From NCBI GenBank assembly GCA_023415055.1, contig JAEZLZ010000045.1, forward strand, positions 1 to 13,439: DNA of 13,439 nucleotides, read 5' to 3'. Below the pieces are notes generated by a model. It did no database searches, had not been told where the DNA came from, and saw only the letters and a program-made list of their open reading frames with translations. Shown here one piece after another: positions 1-5,572 of this stretch (position 1 is its first letter; each line of letters opens with the position of its first letter). This DNA is from Bacillota bacterium (GTDB lineage: Bacteria > Bacillota > Clostridia > Lachnospirales > Lachnospiraceae). The translations under genes were made by a program, and so were the position numbers.

Positions 1-243
1 ATGGCAGTAAAGATTAGATTAAAGAGAATGGGACAGAAAAAGGCTCCTTTCTATAGAATCGTTGTTTCTGATTCCAGAACACCTAGAGATGGTAGATTCA
101 TCGAGGAAATCGGTACCTATGATCCTACACAGAATCCCAGCACATTCAAGGTTGATGAAGAAGCAGCAAAGAAGTGGATTGCAAATGGTGCTCAGCCTAC
201 CGATACAGTAGGTAAGATCTTCAAGCTTGCAGGTATCCTGTAA
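1..243 (+). CDS. rpsP: 30S ribosomal protein S16
   Basis: This 80-residue protein is ribosomal protein S16, an RNA-binding component of the body of the 30S subunit that is needed for its assembly. The N-terminus MAVKIRLKRMGQKKAPFYRI and the following VVSDSRTPRDGRFIEEIGTYDP are hallmark S16 sequence, and the length fits the usual 80-90 residues. The window opens exactly on its ATG, so its ribosome binding site and promoter lie outside. The stop is TAA at 241-243. It heads the conserved rpsP-khpA-rimM-trmD-rplS cluster known from Bacillus and Clostridia. Identity is effectively certain. Confidence 0.98.
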   Translation: MAVKIRLKRMGQKKAPFYRIVVSDSRTPRDGRFIEEIGTYDPTQNPSTFKVDEEAAKKWIANGAQPTDTVGKIFKLAGIL

Positions 244-256
244 TAACATCGGTGTA

Positions 257-282
257 GTTATCCGGGTTACCTCCCGGATAAC
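257..282 (+). repeat. Perfect inverted repeat between rpsP and khpA
   Basis: The arms GTTATCCGGG (257-266) and CCCGGATAAC (273-282) are perfectly complementary over 10 bp, with a 6-nt loop TTACCT. No T-run follows, so this is not a standard intrinsic terminator. It is more likely an intercistronic RNA hairpin acting on mRNA processing, stability or translation. CCTCC at 270-274, spanning loop and arm, is complementary to the GGAGG of the khpA ribosome binding site at 296-300. Confidence 0.7.
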
Positions 283-308
283 CTATGGTCAATATGGAGG
301 ATTATATG

Positions 309-539
309 ATGAAGGAATTAGTAGAAGTAATCGCTAAATCACTCGTGGATCATCCCGATGAGGTTGTAGTTACGGAAAAAGAAACCGATAAGGCAATTGT
401 TGTGGAATTAAAAGTCGCTTCTGAAGACATGGGTAAGGTAATCGGCAAACAAGGTCGTATTGCCAAATCCATTCGTACCGTAGTAAAAGCAGCCGCAACA
501 AAGGATGACAAAAAGGTAGTAGTTGAGATTCTGCAATAG
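309..539 (+). CDS. khpA: KH-domain RNA-binding protein KhpA (YlqC family)
   Basis: This 76-residue, single-KH-domain protein is KhpA/YlqC. In other Firmicutes it pairs with KhpB (Jag/EloR) as an RNA chaperone linked to cell elongation and division. The KH signature GKVIGKQGRIAKSIR carries the GxxG loop (GKQG). The length matches the usual 75-80 residues. I chose ATG 309 because GGAGG at 296-300 lies 8 nt upstream and the protein then begins MKELVEVIAKSLVDHP, as in relatives. ATG 306 directly before it is also possible; ATG 285 lies upstream of the Shine-Dalgarno and is unlikely. It is the second gene after rpsP, the conserved position, and is followed by a terminator at 578-644. Confidence 0.93.
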   Translation: MKELVEVIAKSLVDHPDEVVVTEKETDKAIVVELKVASEDMGKVIGKQGRIAKSIRTVVKAAATKDDKKVVVEILQ

Positions 540-577
540 CAGTTGATTCAATTGCAGTTTTTCCTGTACTGAATGAC

Positions 578-644
578 AGAAGCTGTCTGTTATGTCATAT
601 GAAATTTCATTTTCATAAGAGGCATAGTAGAACAGCTTCTTTTT
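578..644 (+). terminator. Long bulged intrinsic terminator after khpA
   Basis: The outer stem AGAAGCTGT (578-586) pairs perfectly with ACAGCTTCT (632-640), and the T-run continues to 644. The loop folds further: TATGTC (591-596) pairs with GGCATA (621-626) using one G-U, and TATGAAA (598-604) pairs with TTTCATA (611-617). The result is a tall hairpin with internal loops, not a simple stem. It would end the rpsP-khpA transcript and separate it from rimM-trmD. Confidence 0.7.
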
Positions 645-682
645 GTACAACCTGTAGAAAGAAGATAATCATAACAAAAAAC

Positions 683-739
683 CACGCAGCGATTATAAAT
701 TCATTTTCTTTACAAGGAAAATGAAACATATTTTGCGTG
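683..739 (+). other. Structured leader element upstream of rimM
   Basis: The outer arms CACGCA (683-688) and TGCGTG (734-739) enclose a near-perfect hairpin, TTCATTTTCTT (700-710) with AGGAAAATGAA (715-725) and loop TACA. On the minus strand the outer stem is followed after one base by six Ts (676-681 on the plus strand), which looks like a minus-strand terminator, but no minus-strand gene reads into it. It may be a rimM leader structure, a bidirectional terminator remnant, or nothing. I see no convincing sigma-A promoter between here and rimM. Confidence 0.35.
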
Positions 740-832
740 CTAAGATAGATTAGATATTTATAAGAAGTAACGTTAGCGTATATCAGATACACATAGTCTC
801 AAATTATAAGCAGCGTAGAAATGAGGAGAAAT

Positions 833-1339
833 ATGGATAGTTACCTTAGAGTCGGAGTAATCACTACAACACACGGGGTTCGCGGAGAAGTCAAGGTTTT
901 TCCCACCACGGACGACCCCAATCGTTTCAAAGAACTGAAAAAGATTTTCTTAGATACCGGCAAGGATTTGCTGCCTCTGGAACTGGAGGGTGTAAAATTC
1001 TTCAAGCAGATGGCAATACTTAAATTTAAGGGAATCGATAATATAAATGATATTGAGAAATATCGTGGTAAGGATATTCTGATTAGCCGTGAGGATGCCG
1101 TTAAGCTTGAAGAAGGAGAATACTTCATCTATGATCTGATCGATTCTACCGTATTTACCGACGATGGTCAGGAGCTGGGTGTTTTATCAGAGATAATGAC
1201 GACTGCTGCCAATGATGTCTATGTTGTCAAAACAACAGCCGGAAAAGAGGTACTAATCCCATCTATTCCGGAGTGTATTCTTGATGTTGATGTAGACGGC
1301 AAGAAAATCATAGTTCATCTTTTAGACGGTTTACTTTAG
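833..1339 (+). CDS. rimM: Ribosome maturation factor RimM
   Basis: RimM (168 residues) helps mature the 3' (head) domain of 16S rRNA and binds S19 during 30S assembly. The N-terminal RimM domain shows the family signature LRVGVITTTHGVRGEVKVFPTT at about residues 5-26. A C-terminal PRC-barrel domain follows, with EYFIYDLID near residue 98 and the late conserved segment EVLIPSIPECILDVD. I chose ATG 833 because GAGGAG (823-828) lies just upstream and the conserved start follows at once. An in-frame ATG at 821 lacks a good Shine-Dalgarno. trmD follows after 47 nt, the usual pairing, and the two are probably one transcript. Confidence 0.95.
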   Translation: MDSYLRVGVITTTHGVRGEVKVFPTTDDPNRFKELKKIFLDTGKDLLPLELEGVKFFKQMAILKFKGIDNINDIEKYRGKDILISREDAVKLEEGEYFIYDLIDSTVFTDDGQELGVLSEIMTTAANDVYVVKTTAGKEVLIPSIPECILDVDVDGKKIIVHLLDGLL

Positions 1340-1386
1340 AACTGGTTGTATGATTGTATATTGAATCGAAAGGCATAGGTATTTTT

Positions 1387-2163
1387 ATGAATTTTCATGT
1401 ACTAACGCTTTTTCCTGAAATGATACTGCAGGGGTTAAATACCAGCATAACGGGAAGAGCTATAGATAAAGGACTGATTTCCGTAAATACAGTAAATATC
1501 AGAGACTTCAGCGAAGATAAACATAAAAGAGTGGATGATTATCCATACGGCGGAGGAGCAGGAATGGTGATGCAGGCAGAGCCGATCTATAAGGCTTACG
1601 GCTACTTGGCTGAGCATATTAAGCTTTCCAAAGAAGATTCTCATTCCTATCAAAAACCAAAGGTGATCTATGTAACTCCCCAGGGAAGTATTTTTAATCA
1701 AAGCATGGCACAGGAATTTGCCAAAGAAGAAGATTTGATCTTTCTTTGCGGACATTATGAAGGAATCGATGAACGCGTCCTTGACCTTATTGTTACCGAT
1801 TATGTATCCATAGGCGATTATGTTCTGACCGGCGGTGAGTTACCGGCTATGGTTATGATCGATGCTATCTCAAGACTGATTCCCGGTGTCTTAAATAATG
1901 ATGTCTCTTCGGAGTTTGAATCATTTCAGGACAGCTTGCTGGAATATCCTCAATATACCAGACCGGAGACTTTTTTGGGTCAGAAGGTACCGGAGGTTCT
2001 ATTAACCGGCCATCATGCCAATATCGAAGCATGGAGAAGGCAGCAATCCATTCTTCGCACCTATGAACGACGCCCCGATCTTCTGAGCAATGCAAACCTA
2101 ACCGAAGAAGAAGGAGAGTTCTTAACAAAATTGATCTTCCAAAAAAATCTCGATGTTTATTAA
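1387..2163 (+). CDS. trmD: tRNA (guanine-N1-)-methyltransferase TrmD
   Basis: TrmD transfers a methyl group from S-adenosylmethionine to N1 of G37 in tRNAs with a G at position 36, which prevents +1 frameshifting. The 258-residue protein has the SPOUT trefoil-knot motifs in order: YGGGAGM (54-60), CGHYEGIDERV (121-131), SIGDYVLTGGELP (141-153) and LEYPQYTRP (185-193). Residues about 74-91 (YLAEHIKLSKEDSHSYQK) form a longer, polar connector than in many homologues. The start is ATG 1387 (MNFHVLTLFPEM), preceded by GAAAGGCATAGGTAT, a split Shine-Dalgarno shared with lepB and der. An upstream in-frame start at 1354 has no ribosome binding site. Confidence 0.97.
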   Translation: MNFHVLTLFPEMILQGLNTSITGRAIDKGLISVNTVNIRDFSEDKHKRVDDYPYGGGAGMVMQAEPIYKAYGYLAEHIKLSKEDSHSYQKPKVIYVTPQGSIFNQSMAQEFAKEEDLIFLCGHYEGIDERVLDLIVTDYVSIGDYVLTGGELPAMVMIDAISRLIPGVLNNDVSSEFESFQDSLLEYPQYTRPETFLGQKVPEVLLTGHHANIEAWRRQQSILRTYERRPDLLSNANLTEEEGEFLTKLIFQKNLDVY

Positions 2164-2423
2164 AACTAAATTTATATATCTATATTATTAATAAATTGTT
2201 TTTCCCGATTCCTTTGATTAGTTATATTATATATTTTTACCAGTTCAAATGATTGCTTCAATTGTATAAGCAATTATAGCATAAGGTATAATTGCATTAG
2301 CTTTCATTGTATTACAGCGCAATCTATTATACTACAACCTTTATTTTCATAATCTTGTATAGGTATTATTATATTATTTTTCCGCCTACGTTTTTTCCAA
2401 AACAAAGGTTAATAGACTATCCG
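2164..2423. other. AT-rich gene-free stretch after trmD
   Basis: I find no plausible gene here. A weak, purely A/T stem (AATTTAT 2169-2175 with ATAAATT 2191-2197, then GTTTTT) could be a poor terminator for rimM-trmD. A perfect 9-bp inverted repeat lies at 2270-2295. A possible promoter is TTGTAT (2307-2312), 15 nt, TATACT (2328-2333); its spacer is shorter than ideal. A TAGACT hexamer at 2413-2418 would place a transcription start near 2425, at the edge of the structured element, but its -35 is poor. Confidence 0.4.
2270..2295. repeat. Perfect inverted repeat over a TATAAT box
   Basis: GCAATTATA (2270-2278) and TATAATTGC (2287-2295) are perfect 9-nt complements with an 8-nt loop. The right arm begins with TATAAT, a consensus -10 hexamer, but I see no good -35 at 16-18 nt. 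TTGCTT (2253-2258) can instead pair with AAGCAA (2268-2273), so two hairpins compete for the same bases. It could be an operator, an RNA switch-like leader, or chance in AT-rich DNA. Confidence 0.4.
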
Positions 2424-2578
2424 TGCAAAACAGAAAACATAAATCCCAATGAATCTGACTGCTGATATATTCAACTTGGGCAGACCGGCTGACGAGGCTG
2501 AACTTGCCGAGGAAGGAAAGGCAACCAAGTGAATGTATCAGTTGTCAGATTCATTGATCTAAATCTTAATGTTTTGCA
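2424..2578 (+). ncRNA. Candidate structured RNA, 6S-RNA-like architecture
   Basis: This stretch folds almost end to end. The closing stem TGCAAAACA (2424-2432) pairs with TGTTTTGCA (2570-2578). A nearly symmetric bubble of 15 nt (2433-2447) and 14 nt (2556-2569) follows. Then a long helix pairs 2448-2479 with 2525-2555: about 30 pairs with one T-T mismatch, one bulged A and two G-U pairs. The apex (2480-2524) is G/C-richer and contains TTGCC (2504-2508) pairing with GGCAA (2520-2524). Closing stem, large central bubble, long arm and about 155 nt total is the 6S RNA layout. I did not recognise conserved 6S bases, and no terminator follows directly, so the family is unproven. A mobile-type inverted repeat is the main alternative. 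The strand is assumed from the neighbours. Confidence 0.45.
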
Positions 2579-2615
2579 CCTCAGCTTTCAATCCCTTATT
2601 TATAAGAAAAAACGC

Positions 2616-2644
2616 TTGCTTTTGTCGGGGGTTTATGTTAAAGT
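2616..2644 (+). promoter_or_regulatory. Probable sigma-A promoter for rplS
   Basis: TTGCTT (2616-2621) and TAAAGT (2639-2644) are separated by exactly 17 nt, and TGT directly before the -10 box (2636-2638) gives an extended -10. Transcription would start near 2650, leaving a leader of about 75 nt before rplS. This fits rplS being separated from trmD by 561 nt. The -10 box matches consensus at four of six positions, so the call is moderate. Confidence 0.5.
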
Positions 2645-2645
2645 A

Positions 2646-2703
2646 AGATGTTGTGAGATGGGATGGTCCTCTGATACTTAATTAAAGCGTGTCAAGAACA
2701 TCT
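2646..2703 (+). promoter_or_regulatory. Inverted repeat in the rplS leader
   Basis: AGATGTT (2646-2652) and AACATCT (2697-2703) are perfect complements flanking a 44-nt interior, just upstream of the rplS Shine-Dalgarno AAGGAGG (2711-2717). Leaders of rplS in some Firmicutes bind L19 for feedback control, and this could be such a structure. However, the left arm overlaps the predicted transcription start, so the pairing may not exist in the mRNA. Confidence 0.3.
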
Positions 2704-2724
2704 AAATATTAAGGAGGTCACAAA

Positions 2725-3072
2725 ATGAACGATATTATTAAGAGTATTGAAGCTGAGCAGTTGAAAGCATCTGTTACAGATTTCAACGTAGGCGACACGG
2801 TTCAGGTTTACGCAAAGGTAAAGGAAGGCAACCGTGAGAGACTTCAGGTTTTCGAAGGAACTGTATTAAAGAGACAGAACGGTGGAGCAAGAGAGACTTT
2901 CACAGTAAGAAAGACATCCAATGGTATTGGCGTTGAGAAGACTTGGCCGCTTCACAGTCCTAGTATTGAAAGGATCGAAGTAATCAGACGCGGTAAAGTA
3001 AGACAGGCTAAGCTGTTCTATTTACGTAATAGAGTTGGTAAGAAAGCTAAGGTTAAAGAGTCAATCAGATAG
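2725..3072 (+). CDS. rplS: 50S ribosomal protein L19
   Basis: L19 (115 residues) sits at the 30S-50S interface of the large subunit and helps form an intersubunit bridge. Diagnostic sequence includes FNVGDTVQVYAKVKEGNRER, QVFEGTVLKRQNGGARETFT, EKTWPLHSPSIERIEVIRRG and the basic C-terminus KAKLFYLRNR-like AKLFYLRNRVGKKAKVKE. The length is typical. The start has a strong Shine-Dalgarno, AAGGAGG, 7 nt upstream. In many Firmicutes it follows trmD directly; here it is 561 nt away with its own likely promoter, and a strong terminator at 3080-3112 closes it. It can therefore be transcribed alone. Confidence 0.98.
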   Translation: MNDIIKSIEAEQLKASVTDFNVGDTVQVYAKVKEGNRERLQVFEGTVLKRQNGGARETFTVRKTSNGIGVEKTWPLHSPSIERIEVIRRGKVRQAKLFYLRNRVGKKAKVKESIR

Positions 3073-3079
3073 TACTACG

Positions 3080-3112
3080 AAGGGACAATACTTACGAGAT
3101 TGTCCCTTTTTT
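3080..3112 (+). terminator. Intrinsic terminator after rplS
   Basis: AAGGGACAAT (3080-3089) pairs perfectly with ATTGTCCCTT (3099-3108) around a 9-nt loop, and the T-run covers 3107-3112. This is a canonical Rho-independent terminator. lepB starts only 28 nt past the T-run, so its expression from upstream must depend on read-through. Confidence 0.93.
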
Positions 3113-3139
3113 AACACGAAGAAAGGCTCAGGTATTCCT

Positions 3140-3748
3140 ATGGACTATGATTTTGATAAAGAGAGCAAAAAGCCTTTAATTATGAAGATCTTTATAAAGG
3201 TCTTTATCTGGGCTGCCGAAATTGCTGCTGTTATTTTTCTGGCTTATTTCATCGTATATTATGCACTGGAGCGTACTAATATGATCGGCATCTCCATGGA
3301 AACCACGCTTACGGATGGAGATCAGATCATCATCAATAAATTTTCCTATCGTTTTTCGGAGCCGAAACGCTTTGATGTGATTGTATTCAAGCAAAGCGGA
3401 GAAGAACACAGCTATTATGATATAAAACGTATCGTTGGTCTACCCGGTGAAAAGCTGCAGATCAAGGATGGGATCATTTATATCAACGGTGAGGCAGTCG
3501 ATGAGGTTGTGAATGTCGTCCCCATGGTAAACTTCGGTTTAGCAGCGGAGGAAATATCACTGGAAGAGAATGAATATTTTGTACTGGGAGATAATCGTAA
3601 TAATAGTGAGGATAGTCGTTTTGCCAGTGTCGGTATGGTCCGACGCGAAGAAATCATCGGAAAAGCGTTTATCCGGACATCCCCCTTTAACTTTATAAAT
3701 AAACTCAATTTAATCAAAGAGGTAGAATCAGAAGAAGAAGCCGAATAA
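3140..3748 (+). CDS. lepB: Signal peptidase I
   Basis: This 202-residue protein is a type I signal peptidase, which removes signal peptides from exported proteins at the outer face of the membrane. An N-terminal cytoplasmic stretch is followed by one membrane segment (about 17-43). The catalytic serine lies in GISMETTL (Ser52), the lysine in DIKRIVGLPGE (Lys96), and the conserved box GDNRNNSEDSR is at 150-160. The usual proline of the SMxPT box is Thr55 here. A highly acidic tail ends the protein. The start is ATG 3140, preceded by GAAAGGCTCAGGTAT. The reading frame is open back into rplS, but those residues are not signal-peptidase-like. rbgA follows after 24 nt. Confidence 0.95.
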   Translation: MDYDFDKESKKPLIMKIFIKVFIWAAEIAAVIFLAYFIVYYALERTNMIGISMETTLTDGDQIIINKFSYRFSEPKRFDVIVFKQSGEEHSYYDIKRIVGLPGEKLQIKDGIIYINGEAVDEVVNVVPMVNFGLAAEEISLEENEYFVLGDNRNNSEDSRFASVGMVRREEIIGKAFIRTSPFNFINKLNLIKEVESEEEAE

Positions 3749-3772
3749 ATAACTCGGCTATTGGAGGTTACA

Positions 3773-4660
3773 ATGCATTTTCAATGGTATCCCGGTCATA
3801 TGGCCAAGGCTAAGCGTTCCATGCAGGAGGATATGAAGCTGATCGATGTGGTAATAGAACTGGTGGATGCCAGAATACCATATTCCAGTACGAATCCGGA
3901 TATCAATGCTTTAGCTAAGAACAAATCAAGAGTCATCTTACTGAATAAAGCGGATATGGCTGACCAGCGTTATAACAATGCTTGGAAGGATTATTTTGAG
4001 GCAAAGGGTTATTTTGCCGCATTAGTAAATTCGAAAAGCGGCTATGGAGTAAAGCAGGTTCAGGATATCGTGAATAAAGCCTGCCAGGCAAAGATTGAAC
4101 GTGACCGTAAAAAGGGGATATTGAACCGGCCGGTACGAGCAATGATCGTCGGTATCCCGAATGTGGGTAAATCCACCTTTATTAACAGCTTTGTCGGTAA
4201 GGCCTCCACCAAGACCGGTAATAAGCCGGGAGTTACCAAGGGAAAACAATGGATTCGTCTTAGTAAGACAGTAGAGCTGCTTGATACGCCCGGAATTTTA
4301 TGGCCTAAGTTCGAGGACCAGAGTGTTGGCTTAAAGCTCGCATTGATCGGCTCCATCAATGATAATATTATTAATACAACCGATCTTTCCATAGAGTTAA
4401 TTCTTTTACTTCAGAAAAACTATCCCGAGGTATTAGCGGATCGCTATGGAATCGAAACTGGTAACGAAGAGCTCGATATCAAGGGAGCTGCTCGCTTACT
4501 GGAGCAAATAGCTATCAAACGCTCCTGCCTTCTCAAAGGTGGAGAACCGGATATTGACCGGGCAGCCGGACAATTGGTAGATGATTTTCGCAGCACAAAG
4601 CTAGGTAATATCACGCTGGAGCTGCCACCGGTAGAAAAGGACGTAGTTAGCAACACATAA
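3773..4660 (+). CDS. rbgA: Ribosome biogenesis GTPase RbgA (YlqF)
   Basis: RbgA (295 residues) is a circularly permuted GTPase needed for late 50S assembly, around incorporation of L16 and neighbouring proteins. The N-terminus FQWYPGHMAKAK is the family signature. The G motifs come in permuted order: G4 NKAD (58-61), then G1 GIPNVGKST (127-135), then G3 DTPGILWPKFED starting at 171. The C-terminal RNA-binding helical domain follows, with KRSCLLKGGEPD. I chose ATG 3773, 5 nt after GGAGG (3763-3767). A TTG at 3761 would put the Shine-Dalgarno inside the gene. It is followed by rnhB after 16 nt, a common clostridial arrangement. Confidence 0.97.
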   Translation: MHFQWYPGHMAKAKRSMQEDMKLIDVVIELVDARIPYSSTNPDINALAKNKSRVILLNKADMADQRYNNAWKDYFEAKGYFAALVNSKSGYGVKQVQDIVNKACQAKIERDRKKGILNRPVRAMIVGIPNVGKSTFINSFVGKASTKTGNKPGVTKGKQWIRLSKTVELLDTPGILWPKFEDQSVGLKLALIGSINDNIINTTDLSIELILLLQKNYPEVLADRYGIETGNEELDIKGAARLLEQIAIKRSCLLKGGEPDIDRAAGQLVDDFRSTKLGNITLELPPVEKDVVSNT

Positions 4661-4676
4661 GAAGGAGGATACTCCA

Positions 4677-5474
4677 ATGACACAAAACAACGAGTCGATC
4701 AATCCTACACCGAAGAAGATCGCTGAAATCAAACTGGAATTCATGCAGGCCTCGAAGGAGGCGCTTCCTGAACTTCTTGACCGGTATGAACAGGATGAAC
4801 GCAGTGGAGTGATCACGATCTGCAATCAATATCGTAACAAAGCCCAGTCCCTTCAGAAGGAATTAGAACGCCTTGAAAAGATGAAGGCTTACGAGTACAA
4901 ATACAGTAGCTATGAATATATCTGCGGTATCGATGAGGTCGGCAGAGGTCCTTTTGCCGGTCCGGTGATTGCTGCTGCGGTTATTTTACCAAAGGACTGT
5001 GATATCTTATATATCAATGATTCTAAGCAGTTATCCGAGAAGAAGCGGGAAGAGCTATATGATGAAATCATCTCAAAAGCAATCGCCTTCGGCATCGGAA
5101 GTGTACCGCCGAATCAGATTGACGAAATCAATATCCTTCAGGCAACCTATGAAGCGATGCGAAAGGCGATCGGTAATCTGAAGGTTAGACCGGATCTGCT
5201 GTTGAATGATGCAGTAACGATTCCCGGCGTAGATATCAAACAGATTCCGATTATCAAAGGTGATGCTAAGAGTGTATCCATTGCAGCAGCCAGTATCGTT
5301 GCTAAGGTAACCAGGGACCGGATGATGGGTGCCTATCACACGGTATTCCCACAATATGATTTTGCAAGTAATAAGGGTTATGGTTCCGCAAAGCATATTG
5401 AAGCAATAAAACAGTACGGTCTGACTCCGATTCACCGCAGAACCTTCGTTAAGAACTTTATCACAGAAGAGTAA
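4677..5474 (+). CDS. rnhB: Ribonuclease HII
   Basis: RNase HII (265 residues) cuts the RNA strand of RNA/DNA hybrids and initiates removal of single ribonucleotides from DNA. The catalytic site is visible: GIDEVGRGPFAGPV (Asp86, Glu87), DSKQLSEKKR (115-124), NDAV (Asp178) and KGDAKSVSIAAASIVAKV (Asp196). The first 75 residues form a polar, probably helical N-terminal extension, which many Firmicutes RnhB proteins have. The Shine-Dalgarno AAGGAGG (4662-4668) lies 8 nt before the ATG. The close spacing to rbgA indicates a shared transcript. The next gene lies 98 nt away, with only a weak A/T-rich hairpin between. Confidence 0.96.
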   Translation: MTQNNESINPTPKKIAEIKLEFMQASKEALPELLDRYEQDERSGVITICNQYRNKAQSLQKELERLEKMKAYEYKYSSYEYICGIDEVGRGPFAGPVIAAAVILPKDCDILYINDSKQLSEKKREELYDEIISKAIAFGIGSVPPNQIDEINILQATYEAMRKAIGNLKVRPDLLLNDAVTIPGVDIKQIPIIKGDAKSVSIAAASIVAKVTRDRMMGAYHTVFPQYDFASNKGYGSAKHIEAIKQYGLTPIHRRTFVKNFITEE

Positions 5475-5572
5475 TATTGCATTCTACAATGTTTTATACT
5501 GTGTTACGGCATTTATAAAATCGCAATAGATTAAGGAATGAAGTCTTCTTTTATTGTATCAGGAGGTCTACG

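Noticed and set aside
2168..2203. Possible terminator for trmD (AATTTAT/ATAAATT then GTTTTT)
   Set aside because: A stem of only seven A-T pairs with a 15-nt loop is too weak to call with confidence; it is mentioned only in the description of the gap.
2488..2520. Hammerhead-like or glmS-like words (CTGACGA followed by GGC...GCC and GAGGAA) in the apex of the structured element
   Set aside because: The hammerhead core needs GAA directly after stem II, but GAG is present, and the third stem with a cleavage site is missing. The glmS order of conserved segments is absent and no glmS gene follows.
2504..2529. GGAAGGAA resembling the signal recognition particle RNA domain IV loop
   Set aside because: The flanking pairs and the opposite strand of the conserved SRP internal loop do not match; only the short purine word is shared.
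3035..3139. Upstream extension of lepB overlapping the end of rplS
   Set aside because: The frame is open, but the extra residues are not signal-peptidase-like, the stretch holds a terminator, and a clear ribosome binding region precedes ATG 3140.
3761..3772. TTG start for rbgA four codons upstream
   Set aside because: It would place the GGAGG Shine-Dalgarno inside the coding sequence; ATG 3773 is correctly spaced and starts the conserved N-terminus.
5476..5527. A/T-rich hairpin after rnhB (TTTTATA with TATAAAA, flanked by ATTGC/GCAAT)
   Set aside because: The stem is weak, the outer arm needs a large bulge and no T-run follows, so it is not a supportable terminator.
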